Part shown: positions 11,714 to 22,315 of the stretch, one piece after another
Layout of the letters: the number at the start of each line of letters is the position of its first letter
How positions within the stretch are numbered: position 1 is the stretch's first letter
Origin: Ichthyophis bannanicus
Lineage: Eukaryota; Chordata; Amphibia; Gymnophiona; Ichthyophiidae
Reading direction: 5' to 3'
Assembly: GCA_033557465.1 (NCBI GenBank)
Contig: CM066040.1
Coordinates: forward strand, 327,750,297-327,814,296
DNA: 64,000 nt
Translations under genes and position numbers: made by a program
Notes under the pieces: model-generated
What the model was told of the DNA's origin: nothing
Seen by the model: the letters and a program-made list of their open reading frames with translations, nothing else
Databases searched by the model: none

Positions 11714-12236
11714 TCATCTCTGGTAGGGCACAAAGCACACTGCTCGGAAACGCCTGAAGTCCTCCACCTGGCGCTGCTGGACACCCTGGCTTCTGCTGAT
11801 CCTCGTGGAGTCTAGAGTCAAGTCTTCGACCAACTTGTTCAATGCCTCCCCAAACAATAGTTTTCCCTTAAAGGGGAGCCTGCTCAGGCGTGATTTAGAC
11901 CCATATCCACTGAGCAGTTGTGCAGCCAAAATATACCTGTGCGTGGACACCACCGCAACCATGCTCCGTGCCTGACATATAATCAAATTGTAGAAGGCAT
12001 ACACCATGTAGGTGGCCCCTGACTCCAACTTGGCAGCTTCCAGCAGGACAGATCCGGGATCCCCCAGCTCTCCCAGAAGCCCCGGAGCCCAGCAGAGACA
12101 GGCGCGGGCCACAAAGGCACCGCAGACTGAAGGCTGTAAAGAAGCGATATTGATATCAAAGGCCTGCTTCAGGAGAGTTTCCAGCTTTCTATCCTTTACA
12201 TCCTTGAGGGCCGTGCTGCCCTTCACCGGAATAGTA
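11714..12236 (-). pseudogene. DIRS family B gag-like ORF relic
   Basis: An open minus-strand stretch of 170 codons. It contains STALKDVKDRKLETLLKQAF and, later, LPFKGKLLFGEALNKLVEDL, a pattern typical of the gag-like ORF1 of DIRS elements. It is cut at its 5' side by the L2 at about 12240. The matching region of family B copy 2 (44337-44522) shares 'ALKD' and 'PVEG/PVKG'. Confidence 0.7.
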
Positions 12237-12239
12237 GTC

Positions 12240-13065
12240 TTTTTGGTTATTTATTTATTGGATGGTTTTATATACCACCTTTCAGGGGAATCAAAGCAGT
12301 TTACAGATAACAAGAACAGTTACAATGTAACAGGTTTTAACAGGTAACAGCAGAGAATGGTGAATATAAATTAAGAGGTATGCAACAGGTCAGTGCAATA
12401 AAAAGGTGTAACTTATTTACAGGTAGAAACATGTATGTATATTCTATTTTACAAGAAGGAACGTATGTACATGTAGACTTATTTACAAGGATGCTCAATT
12501 TTACATCTAACAGGAAATTCTGGTTGGAATGTAAGGACTGGTCATAAGAGAGCTACTTTACCACGAGTATGGATTAGGAAGATGTTTTCCATTGGTTCAG
12601 TTGTGCCAAAGTGCTCTATGAAAAGATGCGTCTTGAGTTCTTTCTTGAAAATTATTAGGTCAGTAGTGGATCTAAGTGTGTCTGGGAAAGAATTCCATAA
12701 CATTGGTGCAGTTAAGCTAAAGGTCCTATTTGTCGCTGCCCTGATAAATGTTCGATAGGATGAGGGTACAAGAAGTGTTTTGGTTACATTCCCTTCTTAG
12801 CCTGTCATTTGGGGGGCTCTCCATGAATATGGTTAGGTATGAAGGTGATACGTCCCTTATTAGTTTGAACACAGTCATCATTATTTTATACTTGATCCTG
12901 CTATGTATGGGCACCCAGTGTAGTTTGTATAGGATGGGAGTAATGTGTTCTGAGGGGTTTGCTTTGACAATCAGCAAAATGTTTAGCTATCTTAAGATAG
13001 TTTATAGTCTGTCTTGGAAGCCCTTGTAGGATGCTATTGCAGTGCTTGCCTAACTCCCTTAGGCT
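12240..13065 (-). mobile_element. L2 LINE 3' fragment inside DIRS B copy 1
   Basis: The low-coordinate end is an L2 tail (ttatttatttattggatgg, then 'ataccacctttcaggggaatcaaagcag'-type sequence). Minus-strand translation gives ITPILYKLHWVPIHSRIKYK and 'FKLIRDVSPSYL', the L2 C-terminus. It splits the gag-like ORF of the surrounding DIRS. Confidence 0.85.
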
Positions 13066-13639
13066 TTCCTGTGGAGCTCCGAATTTTTTAAAATTTTTTT
13101 ATTTCAAACCCAAATGGGTAGCCTCCAAGAAGGGTCCTTACTGAAACAACAAAGGTAGAGATAACAAGTCTCTCAGCGAGTTCCCATGGGAAGCCACGTC
13201 TCTCTAGCTGCTTGGGGACTGAAATATTGGGGGCTATGATATGCTCAGTCTCCAAGCTGCTAGTGAGGCGTGACAGCCCACAGTAATGGGACTGGAGGGA
13301 CAATAAGGAAATTCCAAATTCTAACTCCATCTGCTGGAAGGGTGACAATCCACCAATTTGGACTGGTCTAGCAGGCTAAGGAAGTTGACTGAAACAGGTA
13401 AAAGATTACAGGTAGAAGCAAATCTGAAATAAAAGTAAAGAATTATTTCAGCTATATTCTAGAGTTGCAAAGTAATTCTCTGTGCATCACAGGGCCTTCT
13501 GATATTAAGCTCTTCAAGCATGGCAATTACAGGTATATGGGAGTATCAATCAGAAAGATATTCATGATTCAGCAGAACTTTAAAGTACCATTTGACTACA
13601 GCAAACAAAAACCCCCCAAAGACATGAGCTCAGCTGTAT

Positions 13640-13815
13640 TTAAACAAGTTTTTTATACCACTTTATCATTTCAGTCAAAGTGGTTTACACTAACTTTAAA
13701 CATGGTAATGTACATTGAAAACTTGGATTTTTCTAAGGCACAAGGAGTGCTAGTGGGAATTGAACCCTGGTCTCTTGGCTTCCAAGCCAGTGCTCTAAGC
13801 ATTAAATGCCTGATA
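13640..13815 (-). mobile_element. tRNA-derived SINE with L2-like tail
   Basis: Minus strand: A-box-like TGCTTAGAGCACTGG (13787-13801), B box gggttcaattccc (13755-13767), then a short body and a tail with 'gtgtaaaccactttgac' and 'aagtggtata'. The tail resembles L2 3' ends seen elsewhere here, so L2 machinery probably mobilised it. It is not a functional tRNA gene, because the acceptor stem and 3' part of a tRNA are absent. Confidence 0.75.
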
Positions 13816-14053
13816 GGAAGTACAGAGCTGAAGAACCCCCGATAGCTCACGCACGCGTGTCTGGATGAAGAGAAATGGCCCTATTTTTGCTGACACTCAT
13901 TTACACCAACTAGGGTAGCACATCTGCGCACACACACTAATCAGGGCTTTTGATAGCAGGATAAAACAGCCAGAGATTATTACATGAAAAGAAAGTAATT
14001 CACACATTTCTTCTGAACAATTTAACATAAAAGCAAAAAACAAGGAGTCTCAC

Positions 14054-14102
14054 CATGCCACGTCAAAGCGGAAACCAAGGCCAAATATTGTGTAGCAAGT
14101 AC
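14054..14102 (-). CDS. ATP6V0B: ATP6V0B exon 2
   Basis: A 49-bp minus-strand exon encoding CYTIFGLGFRFDVAW, nearly identical to residues 25-39 of the vertebrate V-ATPase 21-kDa proteolipid (normally CYTIFDLGFRFDVAW). It begins after a pyrimidine-rich acceptor (14103-14104 = AG) and ends TG followed by the donor gtgaga at 14053. This subunit sits in the membrane rotor ring of the proton pump. The exon covers the junction between the first membrane segment and the following loop. Two oddities: Asp to Gly in the IFDLG motif, and a start phase that does not fit the exon 1 donor by one base (see findings). Exon 1 lies 47 kb upstream at 61436-61501. Confidence 0.85.
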
Positions 14103-15879
14103 CTAAAAAGAAAAATATAAAAAGAGACAGCTGAAGCGAAGCTTATGAGAACAGACTGAGCACCAGCCTTGCAGTTCTGCAAGCATGCACATCAACAGTG
14201 AAATGGAATGACTTTGCACTTGTAAAAAGATATAGGGGGCAGCCTGCGTGTCTCGGCAGTAACCACCCTAACTACCTTCATGAGCACATTTTGGTCCATC
14301 TGCCATCCTTTACTTTATTAGTATCCAGAGTATGAATCTGGCTTTTATATAACACCAAATAGCTAAATTCCTCAAAAATGTCTGCTACCCATTTCATGGG
14401 TGCTTATTTGGGTCTTACTCCCAAGTCTCTCGCTTTATGTCCTAAAATTGTGTTTCCAATATTCAGATACTTTTAGAAGGAATAAAAGGTTTCTTGGCTG
14501 AATTAGAAAAGTGATTTAAACAAGTCATTAGGTTGCACACCAACCTGCTCTCAAAATTACAGGGTCAAACAACTGTGGTGGAATGTGGAAAAAGTGATAA
14601 AGAAAAGTGTATTCATACCAGCTGCATGGTATGGAAGTAATGCCAAACTGAGGTGTAATCATTTCAAACAAATAGAAAACACAAGGTATCTCTCCAAAAA
14701 CAGTATCTTACAAGACTTAAGAAAAAAATCTTTCAGAAAATAACTTTTAGCTTATTTGACAAAAAATCAGCAGGGTTGGGTAATCTTTACACTGAACCTG
14801 CATCTGTTGCTAAAATTGTGTTTTAATTTGTTTTGATTAAGCATCTCATCTCACCAATAAAGTTTCTCCACCAAACACGGCCCATATTGGCATTTCAAGA
14901 ATGGACTTCATATATACCCATCCATGAGCTGTCCAGAGTTGCACCACTCAGTTTTTTGTGGAAGTCATATTTTCTACCCCTCCATCCCCTCCAGTAGCAA
15001 AGGCCTGCCCCTGCTGCGCCCAATGTCTCTATTGACCAACTCAAGCACCAGAGCATGAATTTTATAAGTAGCTAAACGTCAAGAATTTTGTACTGGCAAA
15101 GCTATCAGAAGTGTCAGGAGCAACCAGAATGGGAGAGCAAGGCTGGGGAACAGGAAGGAGAAAATGATGCTAGAGGAATGCAGAAGAACGTAAGGGAAGC
15201 TAGGGAAGAGAGGCTGGAAACTGTAGGGGTAGGTGGCAAGCCGTGGATGGCTAGAATTTCTGCAGTGAGAGGCAGGAGGTTGAGAAATAAGGTCTTCAGG
15301 TAGCCCTTCCTATGTTGTAAGGAAGACTGCATTCTCTGCCAACCAGTGGGACAGGAAAGACACTTGCATCGCAAATGCAATATCAGGTATGCATAATATA
15401 TGCCTTATCAAACCCAGTCTTGGATCTTCTTTGTAATGCAATATCAGGATAAATGCCTACATTCTTTTGGCAGACAAGCAGGATACATCATTTTTTCTTG
15501 TGCTCGTCCAAAAACATTTCTTTGCACAATCAGGAGATGGCCTCAACAAGAATCTGCACGGTCTGCAAGAACTGGACAAAAAAAAAGGGTTGTAAGGTTT
15601 GCCTCTTGACAAAATTGCAGGCCTCCAGTCTGGTGAGCTACCCCCATTTTACCAAGATGGCTATTTATCTACTCATGTAGCCATCCAGGTAATATATTCC
15701 TTCTTCGCCCCTGCAAAGAGCTACAGTTGCTTCAATATCCACGTAAGCCCCAGTGGCAAGATTTTTCAAGATGTGCCTATTACAATGTTAAATACCTCTG
15801 TTGAGGGTAGAAGTTCTTGCACATCTTCAGGTCTTTTTTTTTGTCACGATGCAGATATACCAAAAGGGTATCTGGGGTC
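14103..15879. other. Intron 1 (3' end), no further feature recognised
   Basis: The 3'-most 1.8 kb of the large ATP6V0B intron. It is AT-rich and non-coding apart from a polypyrimidine tract (read on the minus strand) just upstream of exon 2. A short minus-strand alternative acceptor cttcag lies at about 14130-14135. Confidence 0.5.
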
Positions 15880-15924
15880 ATAAGTGCCATACTAGATCAC
15901 ATCAAAAGGTTTATAAAGCTTAGT
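15880..15924 (-). repeat. Old CR1 3'UTR fragment, left half (split by L1 copy 2)
   Basis: On the plus strand this reads tgccatactagatcacatca followed by aaggtttataaagcttagt, a diverged antisense copy of the CR1 3' end seen cleanly at 33440-33522. The remainder resumes at 21781 after the L1. Confidence 0.65.
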
Positions 15925-16049
15925 GTCCGGGGGTCACGTGATAAAGCAGAGCTGAACGGACACCTGCCAGCTAAGCTCCACTCCTAGCACACCAAAAAAG
16001 CAAACTACATGTAAAGATCATATTGGACCCTGTAATCTCCCCCGAGGCA

Positions 16050-16840
16050 GCGGAAAGGGAGATGAGCCCGCAGAACGCAAGGGGTGTGGATGCTCGCAAA
16101 ACCCCCCCAGACCTATGAAGGAGAAATCACCAAAAATGGTGGCAGAGCAAACAGAGGTTAAAACATTGCAGGAAGAAGCAATAGGGGAAATTACTCGCTC
16201 ACTGTCTGCAGTGATCGACAAACGCCTCTCTCGCCTACATGCCTTGCTGGAAGAGAAGAGTTGAAGGGCAGCTTTGAGTCTCAGATGCAGTGATTCCAGC
16301 AGTTGGAGGCGCTTGTGGAGCAGTAGGAGAGAAGCACAGAAGCTCTTGAGAGGCGAGCGGCACAACTAGAGAGGCACTGCAAGGCACTCACTGAGCAAAT
16401 CGATGATCAGGAAAACGGAGGGCGACGAAACAATGTGCGGGTGATAGGCCTCCCTGAATCATGCAGAGAGAATGAGCTCAGAGACATTATCAAAGAATGG
16501 ATGCCACAACAGCTAAGAGTGGTAAAAGCGGGTGTGCGACTGATGGTGGAGCGAGTACATCGGCTGGATCCTCGACGAGAGAGTGCTGATAGACCGGTGA
16601 TTGCACATATAGTCAATTTTACAGATAAGGACAGGCTGATGGGGGAATATCGCAAGAAGAGACAGCTGGAATACAAAGGCCATAAGCTACTAATGTTTAG
16701 TGACTATTCTAACTGGGTAACAGAGCCGCCGAAGCAAGGTGCCATATTGCTCTCAGCTAGCCAAGAGGGGTGTGCGGTTTGCATTACAATACCCTGCAAA
16801 GATGAGAGTACATTACGAGAACCAAACGTCCTATTTTGAG
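16050..16840 (+). pseudogene. L1 ORF1 relic (RNA-binding protein)
   Basis: After a broken, coiled-coil-like N-terminal part (Glu/Gln/Leu-rich, 16150-16400) the frame from about 16390 reads QIDDQENGGRRNNVRVIGLP, the signature start of the L1 ORF1p RRM domain. It continues as VHRLDPRRESADRPVIAH and FSDYSNWV of the RRM/CTD. ORF1p coats L1 RNA as trimers and acts as a nucleic-acid chaperone. A frameshift precedes the RRM. Confidence 0.85.
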
Positions 16841-17486
16841 ACCCCCGCAGAGCTAAAGGCCTTTATTGACTCGCCTAGGTGGTAGGCAGAAAGGGTCTGC
16901 TGCATCGGAGGGCATAGCTGGACAAGGCAGCATACCGCTTCCCCCACTCCCCTCTGGTCTGTCCTTTTGATGCTACAAACAGCAGTAAATGAACTGTGGA
17001 ACTTCTCCTTTCCCTAAATATGGGTCATACAGAGAACGGTGGACAGGTGAAGTAAAGCTGCTAGAGAGGAAAGGAGCAGCATCAGGAGAGAGCACTGGAC
17101 CCGATGGATCTGTGATTGATAATCAACTGCTGGACTAGAGTAGGAATGTATGTGGGCTATTAGTCTTAGGGGACTTATAGGGAAATGAGGGTAATGATCA
17201 TTGGGCACAGCAAATGTATAGAGCTAATAATCAAAATGATTAAGGGATAGGGGGACAATGGTGAGATCTAAGAATGGCTCGAGGGTGGATGTGGTGTGGA
17301 TGATGTGGTGGATGGAGGGAGGGAGAGATGTGGGGGGAGAGGGTCCACACGAGGGGCGCTGGGAGCAGGGGGCCATCACTCATGGTTAGGAAAGGGACGG
17401 AGTTAGGAGGGAGTAAGGGAGTCCAAGCAAGGGGTGGGAGGTGGGGAAGGGGCATGGAGGCAAAAGGAGAACAGGGGGGCCCATTT

Positions 17487-17995
17487 ATTTTATTATTTAT
17501 TTACATTTCTTATATACCGCGCTATTAAAATCAGTGCGGTTCACAATGAACAGAAACCTACTAAAATGCGTAATACACATTGAGTTTACAGAGAACAGGG
17601 TTTGAACTTGGGAGAACCGGGGAAACTAATTACAGGTTATATTGAAATAACAGTGTATTTACAGTTGGATACAACAGGGTATTTACAGTTGGGCAGAGGT
17701 TGGTGGTACAGGAGAGGTGTACCAGATGGTGTGAGCTGACTATCCGTTCTCTTTTCGAGTCAGGGTGACGGAGCTACTAGGGAGGGAAGACAGGGGGTCC
17801 GCCGTGATTTTTCCTGTTTTAGTTTCAGGATAGTATTTTAAAAACAGGTAGTGTTTGAGGGCTTTTCTGAATGGGGTGAGGCTCGTAAAGGCTCTAATTT
17901 CGGATGGGAGGGCATTCCAGGCTATGGGTGCATAAATCGAAAAGGCTCTATTGGCTGTTGCCTTCGTGCATTTTGTCAATATCTTGGGGATCTCT
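17487..17995 (-). mobile_element. L2 3' fragment between L1 ORF1 and ORF2
   Basis: It starts with the L2 tail (ttatttacatttcttatata, then ccgcgctatt) and on the minus strand codes NRAFSIYAPIAWNALPSEIR followed by PFRKALKHYLF, the L2 ORF2 C-terminus. It was inserted into the inter-ORF region of the L1. Confidence 0.9.
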
Positions 17996-18049
17996 CATGC
18001 AGCTGGGAGATGGGCAACCCTATTAGGTTAAGACAAAGGCGTATAAATA

Positions 18050-21000
18050 TAGAGGATGCAGAGCGCCATGGCATTGGATGTTAAAAATTTATATCTTGAC
18101 AGTAGATGGGATCCACTCACCGATAAAATGCACTAAGTTGCTTAACTACCTTAGGAAAGAGGGAGCGGATTTGGTAATGCTACAAGAAACTCACCTCGAT
18201 GTGAAGGAGCACGGGAAATTCCAAAGAGGCTGGGTAGGGCAGTTGGGCCACTCATCATACAATGGTAGGCAAAGGGGGGTTGCTACCCTTCTCCATAGGT
18301 GGGTACCTTTTGACATGCACCAGTGCATTACTGACCCCGAGGGTAGATATCACCTCATAAGTGGACAGTTGTGAGGGCATAAGATAGTCTTGTAACATAT
18401 ATGTGCCTAATGTGTATCGCCATGAATTCTCTTACCCTTAGTTCAAAGCTATTGCAATTTGGAGGGTATCAGTGGGTCATTGGTGGGGATTTTAACTTGC
18501 CTCTGGATTTGACCATTGATTGTAAGCCACCACAGGGGGTGCAAATGGGGAACCAAGGAAAAGGGGTGGACTATTTGATGGGTGAACATGGGATGATAGA
18601 TGTATGGAGAACTTTGCACCCGGAGGAGGTGGACTTCACCTTTTATTCAGCCCCTCATAATAGTTATTGCTTGACTAGATTACCTTTTGACAACAGAATC
18701 TTTGTTACCAAGATTTGAACGCGTGGAAATAAGGGATACGGGCTGTCAGACCATGCCTCGGTGTGGAGTGGAGGAGTGGCCTAGTGGTTGGGGCAAGGTA
18801 CTTCAGGCCGGAAGGTCGGGGGTTCAAATCCCACTAGAGGACAGCAACCTTGGGCCGGAAGGACTGGGGTTTCTAGTCCCACAGGTGCTCCTTGTGGTCT
18901 TGGGCAAGCCACTTTACCCTCCATAGCCCATGTTCCCTGTAAAATAGTTATCTCCCAGTTATAATGCCCTGTTCAATGTAATTTCAGTTTGTTCAATGTA
19001 AACCGCACTGATGCAGAATAGCGCGGTATATAAGAGAATGCAAATAAATAAATAATAAATAAGGCTAGGAGAAGGGGGAAGGACAGTCAAAACTCAATGG
19101 CGAATGAACCCTATAAAGACAAATAATTTCACCAGTACTTAAAGGAGGCTTGGGGACAGTATTAGCGAGAGAACATCACATGCGGAATGGACGTCCGGGT
19201 GCTCTGGGAGGTCGCTAAGGCTATTATGCAGGGATGCATAATGGCATACACAGCTGGAAAGAAAAGGCTAAATAATGCCCAAATTTTAGATCTATTGCTG
19301 CAGGCATTGTGCAGGAAGCAAATTAATTATATGGCTTCAAAGGACAGGGAACATTACTTAGCCTTGCGAAAGGAGTTGAACTCCTTGCTGGCTCAGAGAG
19401 CGGAGGACGACATTAAAAAGTTTATAAATACCAGCTACACAAGTGGGGAAATAAATGCGAACGAATGTTGGCACATCTGGTTAGTCTAGCGAAACAAGAC
19501 TATAGTGAAGTGAGTGAGGAACCCATAGGGCGGGTTGGAGGAACAGGAGGAAGGTATACCAAAGCAGTTTCAACAATTCTATAAGGCATTGTACAGTAAG
19601 GGACCTGAGGACAAGTTGAGTAGGGAGGAATTTTTCTAGAGGATGGAGCTACCCAAAGTGACGATGGAAGAGCAGGAGGTGCTGAGCCGCCCTTTCGTAG
19701 CAGGGGAAAATCAAGAGGGCTATTCAAGTGCTTAAGCTGGAAAGGCCCCTGGCCTCGATGGTTTGGGAGCAGAGTTTTACAAAAATCTTGGGTGGGAAGA
19801 TCATCCAACCCTTCCAAAAGCAGTCTGAGGTAGTGGATGCCAGAAGAGACGTAGGGGGAAGGCAAAATAAGGCCACAATAGTAGTCTTGGCTAAACCGGG
19901 GAGGGATAGAGAGCTGGTTGGGCAGGGGAAACTATAAAGTATTTGTGAGTATACCTTATTGTTGACCAAAAGGTTGTGTACAGGAAGAATATATGGGGGA
20001 AAAATTAAAACAAATGAAAGAATGACGTGACAAGTGGAGAGATCGGCTGCTTATGCCGTTTGGGAGAGTAGTGATAACTAAAATGGTATGGTTGCCACGC
20101 TTACTATACCCCTTGCAAGTACTACCCCTGTGAATCAAAGGAGTGGAAGAGCGTACTTATAAGGGGCTGATGAACGCCTTCTTGTGGAGGGGGGAAGACT
20201 GCACGGATTAGCTTTGCAAAATGGACACTGGGTAGAGGAGGCGGCTTAAATCTTCCAGACTTACGTCTTTATAGCATAGCCACGCTACTTCGATGGGTGC
20301 ACGAGTTATACACAGGGGAGAACAAGTACGCTCCGCAAGGCTTTTTCGATCAGGGATGTGCGCCCTGCAAAGCTTTCTATCTGCTCCAGCTTAAATGCAG
20401 GCAACAGGATGAGATCCAGTGGGCTTGGTGCTTTATTGAATCTCTGCGAAGGGCCTAGCAGCGGTAGAGAGTGAGAATGGGGGGAGGGTCCAAGGGGAAA
20501 TCGCCTTTTGATTCATTGCTGAGGAATCCAGAGTTACTCCCCAGGAAATGATAATGTGGCTTTTAAACAGTGGGCGGAGCAAGGTTGTCGGTATGTGGGC
20601 CAAATTCTGGATAAAGGACAGGGGAGTGTACCAACCTTTGACCAATTCAAGGGGGAATGGGGGCCTTAAACAAGCACCTGATGGCGTACCTGCAATGCCG
20701 CCACTTTATCAACAAGTTTAGGACGGCAGAAGATCGGCGAGGATTTACAAAAGTAGACCGAACGTTCCTGTCACTGGTCAGCACAACAGAGTAGCATATT
20801 GGTACAAAGTAGTCAGAGACACTGAAAGAGGAGTGGCATCAGATGCTTGGCACGGCGTGGACTAGGGAACTGGGGGAGGAAGTTGATGAGCAACTCATAG
20901 GGAGACTGTATATGGAACTGTATGTACACGCCAAAATGTGAGTTTGCAGGAAATGCAGTACAAAATTCTACATAGAGCTTAGTTAACAAGGGAAAGGGGG

Positions 21001-21350
21001 GCTAAAACGTGCATCTGGGATAATTCCAGTTGTCAGAGATGCAAGAGCATGAGGAGTACTTGGACACATTTCTTCCTGGAGTGCCCGAAGTTGCAGCAGT
21101 ATTGGAGGGAAGTGCTGCAGATACTGCAGGTGATTCTTGGCACCAGGATGGAATGGGATTATAAAACCCTCTTGCTGGGAGATGGGGCGGTTATGAATGG
21201 CAAGACGCTGGGACTGGTGAGGAAGCGGATAGCGCAAGTGGCGCTCCTGCTTGCCAGGAAAACTATAGTGGCGCATAAGATAGAGGACAAGGCCCTGACC
21301 ATAGCGGAGTGGCAGACTCAGATGAGAAGTATGGCTGAATAGATACTGAG
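18050..21350 (+). pseudogene. L1 ORF2 relic (endonuclease, RT, C-terminal domain)
   Basis: The endonuclease starts near 18078 and includes VDGIHSPIKCTKLLNYLRKE, DLVMLQETHL and 'VIGGDFNLPLD', then GLSDHASVWSG next to the SINE. RT pieces follow: MDVRVLWEVAKAIMQGCIM, KAPGLDGLGAEFYK (about 19740-19790). The middle of the RT, including the FADD box, seems deleted around 19930. The C-terminal part includes RMRSTWTHFFLECPKLQQYW near 21050, the Cys-rich end. There are many stops and the copy is inactive. Confidence 0.85.
18768..19062 (+). mobile_element. tRNA-derived SINE inserted in L1 ORF2
   Basis: The tRNA-like head begins gtggaggagtggcctagtgg. The A box is TGGCCTAGTGGTTGG (18777-18791) and the B box GGTTCAAATCC (18821-18831). 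A body with 'cttgtggtcttgggcaagcc' follows, and a 3' end reading 'gtaaaccgcactgatgcag', 'gcgcggtatataag', then (aaat)n. The 3' end is nearly the same as the L2-type tail at 36498-36566, pointing to a shared mobilising LINE. Confidence 0.9.
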
Positions 21351-21780
21351 AGATAAAACAGAGAGTGGATCTCGTGAGTGAAGGGAATACTGGAAAGCAT
21401 GGGAAGAGTGCCTTGAATGCCTGTAAACTCACCGACTTTGGGGGAGGGGGGATGGAGCAAGAAGGGAGGGGGGGGAAGAAAGGCAGAAGGGAGGAAGGGT
21501 GGAAGGGGTTAAAGTGGGGAGGGGGGAATACAAAAATTGGGTCATGGTGACAGGGCACTGACAATATACAAGAAGGAACAAGAGTGCTCTCTGTTGGTGA
21601 ATTTTAATTCTGCACTGGAAGAGGAGATGACAGATGGTAGTAGCAGTGTTGTCTTGAATCAGGATGTGTGCTAGCTGAAATGATGATGTAGCTGTTTGAC
21701 ATATGTTATGACCAGCGGGCATGTGCTGTATGTCTTGTGCCATTGGTAAAATAAAAATATTTATAAATAAATAAAATAAT

Positions 21781-21835
21781 GCTTAGTATCCTGTTTCCAA
21801 CAGTTGCCATTCCAGGTCACAAGTATCTGGTGGAT
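21781..21835 (-). repeat. Old CR1 3'UTR fragment, right half
   Basis: The plus-strand text tatcctgtttccaacagt followed by 'ccaggtcacaagtatctgg' is the antisense of the CR1 3'UTR. It continues the fragment at 15880-15924 once the L1 is removed. Confidence 0.75.
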
Positions 21836-21952
21836 GCCTCTGCCAACTCCTCTGTGGTTGTTCCAAGCCCTTCAGACATCTGGCAGTACTATGCCAGCAA
21901 GGATGAACTAACTGTTGTCTATGCCAAGTCAATTTTTGTCAAACGGGTAAAG
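21836..21952 (+). other. Unidentified coding-like fragment, interrupted by DIRS A copy 2
   Basis: This segment is open on the plus strand and reads with a normal protein-like composition (for example PSPSDIWQYYASKDEL and VVYAKSIFVK). The DIRS inserts at 21953. If the DIRS is removed, the frame continues for about 20 basic residues at 26666 and on, then stops near 26724. I do not recognise the family. It could be a fragment of a retroposed host gene, an unknown element or chance. Confidence 0.35.
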
Positions 21953-22120
21953 CACAGTTACTTACCTGTAACAGGTGATCTCTGGGAACAGCAGGAATTA
22001 GTCTTCACATATGGGTACGTCGGTACCGACGGAGCCTGCACGGGAATGCTGCCCAGCTTTCAATCAGAAAGCTTTTGGCAGCATCCCTCGCGCCTGCGCA
22101 GTGTCTTCCCGCCTTCTCCA
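21953..22120 (-). repeat. DIRS A copy 2 terminal inverted repeat, left (3' end of element)
   Basis: It starts cacagttacttacctgtaac and runs through gtcggtaccgacggagcctg and agaaagcttttggcagcatc. The inner part (about 22020-22120) is the inverted complement of the right terminus (about 26520-26625). The outermost 56 bp are complementary to 22219-22274 instead. Confidence 0.85.
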
Positions 22121-22218
22121 CAGCCTCTCTTCAGTTGAGTTTCAGAGCTGAGACAAAGGCGAGGAGAGAAAAGGAAAAAAGTAAAAAAGATGCAACTCCT
22201 AGGGGAGGTGGGAGGGTT

Positions 22219-22315
22219 GTGAAGACTAATTCCTGCTGTTCCCAGAGATCACCTGTTACAGGTAAGTAACTGTGATATCTCCAGGAACAAGCAGGAATGA
22301 GTCTTCACATATGGG
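22219..22315 (-). repeat. DIRS A copy 2 internal complementary region
   Basis: 22219-22274 is the exact inverted complement of the left terminus 21953-22008. 22276-22315 is the inverted complement of the right terminus (26625-26665). The two halves meet at a single base, as in DIRS-1, where this region is thought to splint the two ends into a circular intermediate. Confidence 0.9.

Larger units (their letters stand above)
9616..13385 (-). mobile_element. DIRS-like retroelement, family B copy 1 (degenerate)
   Basis: A minus-strand element with gag-like, RT and RNase H remnants but no visible tyrosine recombinase. The low-coordinate end (about 9630-9680) and the high-coordinate end (about 13270-13320) share an inverted segment built on 'gggactggagggac', consistent with terminal inverted repeats. 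The right end also carries ggactggtctagcagg, which recurs at the termini and internal complementary region of family B copy 2. An L2 is inserted at about 12240-13065. It is a DIRS rather than a LINE, gypsy or LTR element because of the RNase H and RT types and the inverted termini. Confidence 0.75.
15925..21780 (+). mobile_element. L1 LINE copy 2, near full length
   Basis: About 5.9 kb with a short 5'UTR, ORF1, ORF2 and an A/T-rich tail (ataaataaataaaata). It interrupts a CR1 3'UTR. The segment gcttagt occurs on both sides (15918-15924 and 21781-21787), a short likely target duplication. The L1 has since received an L2 (about 17487-17995) and a SINE (18768-19062). Both ORFs are frameshifted. 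Confidence 0.85.

Noticed and set aside
1..14050. ATP6V0B exon 3 and later exons
   Set aside because: I looked on the minus strand for the conserved FLTETSPFMWSNLGIGL code in the non-repeat stretches and did not find it; exon 3 presumably lies beyond the left edge.
15931..15941. CACGTG E-box as a regulatory site
   Set aside because: It lies in the 5'UTR of L1 copy 2, far inside intron 1, with nothing else promoter-like around it.
18768..18840. Possible functional tRNA gene
   Set aside because: A and B boxes are present, but the cloverleaf is incomplete and the sequence continues into a SINE body with an L2-like tail inserted in an L1.
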